A program made the position numbers and the translations under genes. DNA of 24,430 nt, from assembly GCA_002633005.1 (NCBI GenBank), contig NMRA01000793.1:69825-94254 (forward strand). Direction: 5' to 3'. The notes under the pieces were generated by a model. The model did no database searches and was not told where the DNA came from. It saw nothing but the letters and a program-made list of their open reading frames with translations. Of the stretch, positions 19,401-24,430 are shown one piece after another. This DNA comes from Phoronis australis. Taxonomy: Eukaryota; Phoronida; Phoronidae. Each line of letters begins with the position of its first letter. Within the stretch, counting starts at the first letter, position 1.

Positions 19401-21975
19401 AACAGATATTGAGAACAACTTTCCCATAGAGTTATCTGAAACAAAATAATGCTCTGTAACCTTAGACAACCCTCAAAATTTGTAAACTCCTTAAAAGTCT
19501 GCTAAGCGAACAAACGTAACCAATACTTTAGGCGCGGTTACACTACTGTACGGTATACCACCCTCCCAGAACCGTGTCCAGTTTGTGACTCAGATTTTTA
19601 CTTGAATCCTACTCTTATCAGTCATTTGGGACGCCAGGCATTGATTGAACTCACCAAAAGAAGGTTTTATATTCTTTTAAGAAAAGTGTTGATGGTATTT
19701 TAGTGTGTCGGCGTAATGTGTCACTGTGCCGACGTAGACGTCACTGTCGCTTTGGATTCCTGAAAGACAAGAATGGATGTTATACTTGCAAGTGCAAACG
19801 CAGACCAGGTAAATGTATCACATTTTCGATTACTCGTGTGAACGTGACGATGCCCGGGTTTAAAAGGGTCGGGAGGTAGATGTAGGCGCAATGAACATGC
19901 AAGAACGCTCGATCCATTTCAACCGGTGACGGACGACACCGCCATCTGAAAAGTTATTTCGAAATAACAGAAGAACGTTATTATGGTCGGTTAATTAAAA
20001 CATTTCAGAAGTTATAGTTCGACTTCGAAATTTAATTACGTTACTTTCAGCGTGCCAAACGACGTGTAGACGATTTTGCCGTTTTGTATTCGAGAAAACC
20101 GAAAAAGGATGTCTCACTTGCAAATGCAAAAGACCAGGTTGTACTTTGATTTATAACGCAATATTTTTGTGTCTTTTGTTACAACCGGAGATAACGTGTT
20201 GCAATCACATGTGGTTCCTGTATTTCCAGATTTGAAAGATAAAATTATTTTCGAAATTTAAATTTGACGACTGGTCATTTTAATTTTGAACGGTAACTTT
20301 TCGCTTATACAGTGTTCGGCCAACGTTTTAATCGGAGGGTATTATAAACGCTGCATTATAATAAAAGGAGACAGAGCCTTGCCTGGTTTGCCGTCTGAAA
20401 AATTACATGTGAAATAGCGACAAATGGTAGAAACTGCTTTCTCATCGTGACAAGCCTATATGTTATTGATGATCAGACTCTGTTTGCCCATGGTGCTTGT
20501 CACAAGTGATTGGCCTGGATATCAGCAGTTTGGACGTTGATGTTACGTTAGTTACTAGTAACACGGCTAATAGAAAGCCTTTGCACGTGAACGATCGTTT
20601 TAAGCGTAGATCTGCCTTCTGACAAGATGGCTTACCTGCTTTCTTACGAATGCGGTATTAGACCACTCTCCGTTATGAAATGGATAGTTCCGATCAACGC
20701 AGTTAAGCCACTCCCACCATAGTTACCGTTGCAATGTCTCCAGCCAAAAGCAATTATGGCGGTAGTTCCCTGCAAAGCAACTGAAGTATTATCGGGTATG
20801 TAGTCTTAACAACCTCAGTGGTCTTGGGGCGAATTGCCCGCTACACTCAACGGAATATCTATGATTCTAAATCTTTGAACTCATTCACAGATTACTAAGC
20901 CACTGTCGTCAGCCGACCTTCAGCATGAATCAAAAGCTGTTTAGTTGTTGGTATGGTTTTGCACTGTACTCTGTGATAATTGACATGATCATTAGTTGCG
21001 CTGGTAAGCCAGAGCTTAACGGGTTTGTTCATGTTGGGAATAAACCGCTCAGTCTTAGGTTGTCGACGTAAAGCACACGTGTTGACACACACACATTTGA
21101 TTATTAGCCTAATTTACATCAAATACTAGCAAAGGAAAATATTACCGGGGTACGACCAGTCACTTTCACTTCAGGCTTGTTTAGTTTAACGTATACATGT
21201 ACAAATTAATCCAGACGATTGTGAAATCTACAACCACATACTTTTATATAGCGTGAACTCCTTTCCTTTTTCGCTTTCCGTTAACTGTTGATCTATAAGG
21301 AAAGTGCCACACAGACACTCCACTCAATGAAAACCGCTTTTCAGCCGAATGTTTCTGGGGCTGTGGATGTCGATCGTAGTGTTCATATATTCCCGCAACC
21401 TGGTTGCCTGGTACTTGAAGACTAGTAGCTTGATTGGTTGACATGTCGGAGCTATCCATCGGTCTCAACTTGGTTTCACATTCAGACTAGAGGCAGTCTC
21501 TCTTGGCAGACAACTAAAGACTCCAGAGTTCAGCATCTTACGGAGAGTCAACCTTTGCTCCGAGAATGGTCTCAAGCAATAACCAAGTCCAGAAACTACT
21601 TCTCATCTGAACAAAAACACAGTTGAAGCCACTTTATAGTACTAGACGGTCTAAATTTTTGACATAAGGCGGTTCTACAGTAGTCTTAGGTAATATAAAT
21701 TTACATGCTCGCGCTTGGAACGATTCATTTTGTTCACAAAACACCCATTTGCAAAAAGGCGATTTGTTTCACTTACATGTATCAAGAGCCACCTTCGCTC
21801 ATTGCGTTTTCTTATTCCAGTGTGCTTTCTTCGTGCTTGCAAGAGGCATTGTCCCCATGGCTATAGAAAAGATAGAAGAGGGTGTCAAAGCTGCAGATGT
21901 AAACCTAAAATCTACTTCAAAAACTTCAAAAGATTCTTTGATAGAAATGCTGTATTGAACATCCGAAATATGTAA
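6473..21975 (+). CDS. Secreted WAP / antistasin multi-domain protease inhibitor (8 exons, 265 aa)
   Basis: Joining eight exons at GT-AG sites gives one uninterrupted 798-nt frame: 6473-6524, 8218-8295, 11043-11193, 16291-16367, 18773-18865, 19704-19808, 20051-20137, 21821-21975. Residues 1-15 are a hydrophobic signal peptide (MKALVVLGLCLVVSA). Residues 19-56 are a complete WAP domain with eight Cys (20, 31, 35, 41, 47, 48, 52, 56), including the KCC and GCG cores. Residues 70-115 form an eight-Cys module with CLVDPC and NYCGGC motifs. Four antistasin-type domains follow (121-146, 152-181, 187-211, 216-241), each with six Cys and the fixed spacing C-x10-C-x2-C-x1-C. The tail (242-265) is basic and aromatic. 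NxS/T sequons occur at 60, 90 and 155. WAP and antistasin domains are known serine-protease inhibitor folds, so an extracellular inhibitor is inferred. The ATG was chosen because it follows the TATA box and opens the signal peptide. A mosaic matrix or antimicrobial protein is an alternative. Confidence 0.9.
6650..6830. repeat. Degenerate GCGGAGA-rich repeat in intron 1
   Basis: A core like CGCGGAGA, CCGCGGAGATAAG, CTGCGGCGAAAAG or CGGCGGAA recurs about every 25-35 bp, separated by T-rich stretches (TTTTTC). Five or six diverged units can be followed. It is non-coding, and the minus-strand frame across it is an effect of the repeat. Confidence 0.45.
7371..7486. repeat. Compound microsatellite
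   Basis: Blocks of ATATAC hexamers, then TACATG hexamers, then ATATAC again, then (AC)n, (AT)n and (AC)n. The TACATG block is self-complementary and could form hairpins or cruciforms. It lies in intron 1. Confidence 0.97.
8218..8295 (+). CDS. Exon 2: first half of the WAP domain
   Basis: The acceptor is TTTACAG|AAG and the donor CAAG|GTAATT; both junctions are phase 1. It encodes residues 18-43 plus the first base of Gly44 and carries WAP cysteines 1 to 4 (GCPP, GICI, HEC, EEC). The spacing and the acidic TADEEC before the fourth cysteine match the four-disulfide core family. The domain is cut just before the KCC pair, which is on the next exon. The exon lies far from any long reading frame and was found only by translation. 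Confidence 0.88.
8497..8727. repeat. 33-bp minisatellite, seven units
   Basis: Seven consecutive 33-bp units share the core TTGTTGGATGGGATAGACTT. Units at 8563 and 8629 are nearly identical and the last unit is the most diverged. Because the unit is a multiple of three, frames stay open on both strands and give 11-residue repeats (LLLDGIDFFNL on plus, KKSIPSNNNKL on minus). Its place in intron 2, beside a decayed LINE, argues against coding. Confidence 0.95.
8830..10360 (-). mobile_element. Dead, truncated non-LTR retrotransposon (LINE), antisense in intron 2
   Basis: Read from right to left in three frames, it contains reverse-transcriptase landmarks: GKLFTRILNKRL, AGCRKGYATVDH, AFIGYSKAFDRVP (10060s), YAADMVL (about 9800), NLKKTKIIVFRNGG, KYWFKNLNMP (9240s) and CVEDEYHFF (about 8880). 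The order and motifs are those of a CR1/L2/jockey-group LINE second ORF. The metal-binding Asp of the KAFD block is Gly (10061-10063) and YADD has become YAAD (9799-9801). The segment with the second conserved block (RQG...) is missing and several stops and frameshifts are present. It therefore cannot be active. The N-terminal endonuclease part is absent. Confidence 0.9.
10361..11042. other. Rest of intron 2, nothing recognised
   Basis: AT-rich sequence between the LINE remnant and exon 3. No domain-bearing frame was seen; some of it could be unrecognised LINE sequence near 10360-10450. Confidence 0.4.
11043..11193 (+). CDS. Exon 3: second half of WAP plus first half of the CLVDPC module
   Basis: The acceptor is a pyrimidine-rich TTTTTTCAAG|GAAAG, entering in phase 1. 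The donor AA|GTAAGT matches consensus and leaves in phase 2. The exon encodes residues 44-93 and two bases of Lys94. It holds WAP cysteines 5 to 8 (KKCC, NGC, SMC), a linker with the sequon NVS, and then Cys 70, 74, 79, 85 and 93 of a second Cys-rich module (LCAVKCLVDPC, KCPAYPNATC). I recognise that module as one found beside WAP, Kunitz and similar domains in invertebrate secreted proteins, but I know no agreed name or function for it. Confidence 0.88.
11559..11669. repeat. GC-rich palindromic element
   Basis: The ends are ACATGGGCGGTGCAG at left and, on the other strand, ACATGGGCGGCGCAA at right. A third copy, CCATGGGCGGTGCAG, sits inside, along with C9 and GGGGGC...GCCCCC blocks that can pair. 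The surrounding intron is AT-rich, so this 111-bp GC island stands out. It looks like a small non-autonomous element. Confidence 0.7.
11670..12918. other. Intron 3 sequence, nothing recognised
   Basis: Short opposed frames near 11851-12168 are shadows without domains. No repeats longer than a few bases were seen by eye. Confidence 0.4.
12919..14660 (+). pseudogene. Decayed repeat-family gene (YHxxCY domain and Cys-rich tail)
   Basis: Several pieces in order match a multicopy protein family of invertebrate genomes that I take to be transposon-derived. MAAPLGAAVNECC starts at 12919 after CTAAC and runs to a consensus donor (GCA|GTAAGT, 12973). LTDVTKIERAKRK is near 13165, and ECYFFWEYDKL follows it. 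GGLVLDAAMAGNDMDLLIRL and VALEAKYHRSCYKSFTR are at 14060-14200. A tail CVNAILRCTEM, stop, NCQNCEN is at 14465-14520, where TGA replaces the expected TGC cysteine codon. Stops, frame changes and an insertion near 13360-13540 break it. A role is unknown. It sits inside intron 3, in the same orientation as the host gene. Confidence 0.6.
13360..13545 (+). mobile_element. Probable LINE 3' tail with a stem-loop
   Basis: A T-rich stretch leads into a strong stem-loop at 13456-13501 (GAGGG/CCCTC outer pairs, CCTCTT/AAGAGG middle, CAGTG-CTAT-CACTG apex). This is followed by an A-rich AATAAATACATAAATAAA tail. A 3' hairpin followed by a short A-rich tandem tail is typical of several LINE clades. It interrupts the repeat-family pseudogene, so it probably arrived later. 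No coding part is present and no exact target duplication was found. Confidence 0.5.
14661..16290. other. Rest of intron 3, no supported feature
   Basis: Minus-strand frames at 15064-15345 (GLENHFCDYFGGWGN) and 15371-15712 are open but match no family I can name and lack splice support. Part could be further decayed repeat protein. Confidence 0.35.
16291..16367 (+). CDS. Exon 4: second half of the module, NYCGGC motif
   Basis: After the largest intron (5,097 bp), the acceptor GTTGTTATAG|AGCT completes Lys94. The exon encodes ANYCGGCKAEFFVDQ and ends HVTP before a consensus donor A|GTAAGT, phase 1. It adds Cys 98, 101 and 115, bringing the module to eight cysteines. The NYCGGCxAxFF core is the most recognisable part of this module. 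The phase fits exactly between exon 3 (out in phase 2) and exon 5 (in at phase 1), which supports the join. Confidence 0.87.
16368..18772. other. Intron 4, no supported feature
   Basis: AT-rich. A minus-strand frame at 16413-16724 overlaps the exon 4 donor region and has no recognisable domain. No antistasin-like exon was found between exons 4 and 5. Confidence 0.45.
18773..18865 (+). CDS. Exon 5: antistasin-type domain 1
   Basis: The acceptor is CTACGTTTCAG|CG and the donor CCAG|GTATAA; it is phase 1 at both ends. It encodes one whole domain, residues 120-150: TCSPVMCKLLC, then RHGFQKDENGC, then DVCKC. This is the closest of the four to the family pattern (C-x3-C-xxGF-xxDxxGC-x2-C-x-C). By analogy with leech hirustasin, the residue after the second listed Cys (Lys127) would be P1 of the reactive site. 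Confidence 0.9.
18866..19703. other. Intron 5, no supported feature
   Basis: No additional antistasin-like exon, open frame of note or obvious repeat was seen in these 838 bp. Confidence 0.5.
19704..19808 (+). CDS. Exon 6: antistasin-type domain 2, arginine-rich
   Basis: The acceptor is GGTATTTTAG|TG and the donor CCAG|GTAAAT, phase 1 at both ends. It encodes residues 151-185. The Cys2-Cys3 segment is widened from three to five residues and reads CRRRRHC. The rest keeps the family core RFGFLKDKNGC followed by YTCKC. The exon is strongly basic (RRNVS, RRRRH, KRRP), which suggests binding to heparan sulphate or other polyanions. It also carries the sequon NVS at residue 155. Confidence 0.9.
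20051..20137 (+). CDS. Exon 7: antistasin-type domain 3, diverged
   Basis: The acceptor is TTACTTTCAG|CG. The donor CCAG|GTTGTA is weaker than the others. It is phase 1 at both ends and encodes residues 186-214. All six cysteines are kept (ACQTTCRRFC, GCLTCKC). However, the glycine of the usual GF after the third Cys is Val198, and the usual Asp is Thr202. The 242-bp intron separating it from exon 6 is by far the shortest in the gene, as expected for a local exon duplication. Confidence 0.87.
20138..21820. other. Intron 7, no supported feature
   Basis: Frames at 20895-21092 and 21244-21626 look like shadows. No extra Cys-rich exon was found, which makes four the likely final count of antistasin-type domains. 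Confidence 0.45.
21821..21975 (+). CDS. Exon 8: antistasin-type domain 4, basic tail and stop
   Basis: The acceptor CTTATTCCAG|TG enters in phase 1. It encodes residues 215-265: VCFLRACKRHC, PHGYRKDRRGC, QSCRC, then a tail beginning KPKIYFKNFKRFF and ending in RNM before TAA. The tail has no cysteine and alternates basic and aromatic residues, so it may be an amphipathic or polyanion-binding extension. The stop is followed within 20 bp by AATAAA, giving a very short 3' UTR. Confidence 0.9.
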
Positions 21976-21992
21976 TAGGTTTTCACCGCCAC

Positions 21993-21998
21993 AATAAA
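21993..21998 (+). terminator. Polyadenylation signal of the WAP/antistasin gene
   Basis: A canonical AATAAA begins 18 bp after the TAA stop. It is followed by a GT/T-rich stretch (CTGTTTGTTTTATTC) near 22020, as expected downstream of a cleavage site at about 22010-22020. Confidence 0.6.
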
Positions 21999-22019
21999 TG
22001 ACCAGACCCGTTAGAAGCG

Positions 22020-23119
22020 CCTGTTTGTTTTATTCTCCACACAATTCATAACTTTAAGCACCTAAGTCTGTAAATTTTTATTTCAATCCAGGTTTCAGCA
22101 ACTTCAACATCACGAACGATCTTTTTTGTAAAATATCCATGGGTCCTTCTCCTGGAGCCTCGATTATGGTTGCAGGATTTTAAATTCAATATACAATGCT
22201 GACACCTGTGGAGTTACTAATTGAGTTTCGTAGTCCTAATGATGGCTCTTACAGATTCTATAAAATGGGTATCTTTCTGGAAACAGATAGAGAATTTCTT
22301 CTGACCAACAAAATCTGGTACTTCTCTACGTTTTGATAAGTCTTCTAAGCCGCCACAATTCATCGTAAAAATTGCAACTCGTTTGAGCTATCGTCACGAA
22401 AAAATAAACAGTTGAAATACTTTTTGATGAGAACCTCTGGTATACACTACTCCTGTAGAGTTAAGGAGAGACCATTTTGTAGTTGTTCAAACACGATACT
22501 TGGACTTATGAAGCTTTACAAAAACAATTTAGTTATTTTTGTAAATGGTCACCTTTGCCACTACACCAGACTTGTCATTTTTTGTTACATGTGTACATGT
22601 ACATGTAATATTTTTGAAAAAAATTCCCTTTCCGAAGAATTGCTATTGTGGCGGGCGCCGTGGTCTGGTCGCGAGTCCGTTTGAAGACACACTATATAAC
22701 AAGTTATGTCTATACAAGGAATGACCAAGGGGGCACCCACATTGAGAAAGTGACCGCATTCGCAAAAAGTGTACAGTACCAGAAATTGCGGGCAGGCTGT
22801 TCTTTCACAACAAAGTCTTGTGGGACTCGTGCGATGTTCAATAGGCCTCCTAAAAGGAGCCCTAGTTCCGACCTCAAATGACCTACCGTCTGTCTACCTG
22901 CCGTCTTCTATACTGGGAATTTCCGCAGAAAGGCTCACCCGATGAAACGTCATGCCCATGGGCATTTATTTGATATTAGTACTTCGGGTTTCAAGCGTTC
23001 AGACATTGGGGCGTTTATTTCGAAAAGTGCAAGAGCTGCAAATAGGTCCTTGGATGCTTCGTCAAGGTTTGAAGTAGTCCATGATGAACGAATCAAATTT
23101 AATTGCGCATGTAAGTCTT
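22020..23119. other. Downstream flank, no gene seen
   Basis: It contains a perfect 10-bp stem (TTTACAAAAA / TTTTTGTAAA, 22515-22545, loop 11) and a TACATG-rich patch near 22586-22607. Frames at 22412-22881 and 22942-23175 carry no recognised domain, although the last may belong to the hAT remnant that follows. Confidence 0.4.
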
Positions 23120-23350
23120 TCGAATGGACTTGGCAACCTCAAGGGTCTCAGTGTCAACTGAGCTGCGAAACGTGATGCTGACATTGTAGAGGCTTACAAG
23201 CTCATTGACATAGCAGTTGACGAAGTGCAAGCGTTGGGAACAAACATCGAAGATGTCTGGGTAGAAGGGTTCCAAGACGAGCAAATCATTGGATCCGATA
23301 TACAAATTCCTCGGCAGTCTAGACAACAGAAGGATAGGACTAGCGCATGA
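23120..23350 (+). pseudogene. hAT-type transposase C-terminal remnant
   Basis: From 23162 to the TGA at 23350 the frame reads RDADIVEAYKLID, then DEVQALGTNIEDVW, then IPRQSRQQKDRTSA. This matches the segment of hAT-superfamily proteins (the 52-kDa PKR-inhibitor-repressor / ZMYM-like group) with the form DIxxAYxxI...PRxxGRQxxRxNxPA. The frame is closed upstream by a stop at 23159-23161, yet LKGLSV just before it fits the same domain. The stop therefore looks like decay, not a real start. The catalytic and dimerisation parts are absent. Confidence 0.7.
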
Positions 23351-23426
23351 GTAACCACTGGGGATTAAAAGTTTAGAGAGAAGTTTTCAATTCAAAATTT
23401 ATTTGCATACACTGTAGTACACTTTA

Positions 23427-23774
23427 GGTCTCGCCACGGACCAGGCCAGCTTGATTTGTGTAGATGTAGAGTTTCAGTGTACTTCTGGTCCCTCGGCGAA
23501 CTAGTCTTGTGATTTTTTTACCAAAGTGTTCTTTGTAAAACTATTTATCTCAGCCAGTACTGTTTGATCCCGCGACAGATCGACTATTTGTATAGGGGTA
23601 ATAAGCACAGGTGTACTGATGGTCTCGTGACGGACCAGGTCAGCTTTTTGTGTACTCTCAGTGTACATCTGGTCCCTCTGCAAACTAGTCCAGTGTATCT
23701 TTTCACCACTGTGCACAGGATGTTTTGGTTTCGTGAAACTGTTTTCAGATGATTTGTTTCCTGATAGATTTGAC
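23427..23774 (+). repeat. Diverged direct duplication, about 155-bp units
   Basis: Copy 1 (23427-23583) and copy 2 (23621-23774) share, in order, GGTCTCG, ACGGACCAG, TTCAGTGTAC / CTCAGTGTAC, CTGGTCCCTC, AACTAGTC, GTAAAACT / GTGAAACT and AGATCGAC / AGATTTGAC. Each copy also contains an internal inverted pair GGACCAG...CTGGTCC that could form a stem of seven pairs. It is non-coding as far as can be seen. Confidence 0.7.
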
Positions 23775-24326
23775 GTTTTTCAATGGTTGTCAACGTGATT
23801 CAGCTTAATAAAGTGATACCTAATTATTTAGTGTCGCTTTTGATAATAGACTATGAGTTGAGAGCACCATCGTTCGCCAGTTTTTCTCGTAAGGAGACAG
23901 AACACATGTTTATTTCTCGACTAACAGTACAGGTCTTCGTTCTTAAACAACTTGAGGCTGCAGTTATGCGATCATCTGATATTTAAATTTTTTCGCCCCG
24001 TCGGTGCTCCTTAATTATGCTCTTGAATATTTGGAAATTGTCTTAACCCCTGTATACACACCACACTTTTTCGTATACGACTTTTCTTATGCTAAAAAGG
24101 TGTGTGTAAGCAGATGTTCCAACAAAAATTTTTGCTGGTGGCGTGACTCATACCCAGATGATAACAATATGGTTTCACGAAACTTATGTGCCAAGTTCAT
24201 GTGACGAAATCGAGAAGGGTTTTTAATTATCTTCAGAAAAACTCCAGAGACATGTTAAGTGCCAGAAACTTTCCAGGATGCATGGAAATTTCACTATTTG
24301 GCTACAAAACAAAAAAATATCTTACA
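23775..24326. other. No recognised gene
   Basis: Plus-strand frames at 23783-23986 and 24004-24204 are open. The second has a short Cys-containing stretch (VCVSRCSNKNFCWW), but no acceptor of quality and no family match, so it is not called. Confidence 0.35.
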
Positions 24327-24349
24327 CGGGAGGGGAAACCCCCCTCCCG
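24327..24349. repeat. GC-rich hairpin at the window edge
   Basis: CGGGAGGGG and CCCCTCCCG are perfect inverted copies separated by five bases. The following CTCCCCCCGCTCGGCGCC is also unusually GC-rich for this region. Probably the start of a repeat that continues beyond the window. Confidence 0.55.
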
Positions 24350-24430
24350 ACCTCCCCCCGCTCGGCGCCACGCGCCTAGGATTCGACCTTGGCGAGAATC
24401 TTAAACCCCCCCTTGCTGAAAACGTAGATC

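Noticed and set aside
21749-21958. Second plus-strand frame over exon 8 (69 codons)
   Set aside because: It shadows exon 8; only the other frame has the six-cysteine antistasin pattern and fits the phase of exon 7.
22648-23175. Plus-strand frames between the inhibitor gene and the hAT remnant
   Set aside because: No domain match; the second may overlap degenerate transposon sequence, but not in the hAT reading frame.
24106-24204. Cys-containing frame VCVSRCSNKNFCWW as a further Cys-rich exon
   Set aside because: Cys spacing does not fit WAP or antistasin, no good acceptor precedes it, and it lies beyond the gene's polyadenylation signal.

Overview
The window is nuclear DNA of an animal, most likely a marine invertebrate. 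It is AT-rich and gene-poor, has GT-AG introns of about 0.2 to 5 kb, a TATA-type promoter, AATAAA polyadenylation signals, and many decayed transposons and simple repeats. The repeat-encoded proteins are types I associate with corals and anemones, molluscs and other marine invertebrates: a LINE with the EDEYHF tail motif, a YHxxCY / Cys-rich-tail family, and a hAT C-terminus. A cnidarian is my best guess, but the sequence alone does not settle the phylum.

The main content is one eight-exon plus-strand gene, coding from 6473 to 21975. The exons were assembled by hand from consensus splice sites with consistent phase: 6473-6524, 8218-8295, 11043-11193, 16291-16367, 18773-18865, 19704-19808, 20051-20137 and 21821-21975. 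It encodes a 265-residue secreted, Cys-rich, basic protein: signal peptide, one complete eight-cysteine WAP domain, a CxxxC...NYCGGC module, four antistasin-type domains and a short basic tail. A TATA box lies 51-58 bp upstream of the ATG and a polyadenylation signal 18 bp after the stop. The likely role is inhibition of extracellular trypsin-like serine proteases, in defence, digestion control or matrix.

Left flank (1-6400): an orphan plus-strand exon of a DEG/ENaC sodium channel (1728-1889) with no recognisable partner exons, an imperfect inverted repeat (2870-3165), a 433-bp foldback element (3447-3879), a diverged tandem duplication (4701-4962) and an unrecognised minus-strand reading frame with one apparent frameshift (5562-6150).

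Inside the introns: a microsatellite (7371-7486), a 33-bp minisatellite (8497-8727), a dead antisense LINE (about 8830-10360), a GC-rich palindromic element (11559-11669) and a broken repeat-family gene (about 12919-14660) interrupted by what looks like a LINE 3' tail with a strong hairpin (13456-13501).

Right flank (22020-24430): a hAT transposase C-terminal remnant (about 23120-23350), a diverged tandem duplication (23427-23774) and a GC-rich hairpin at the window edge. No RNA genes or CRISPR arrays were seen.
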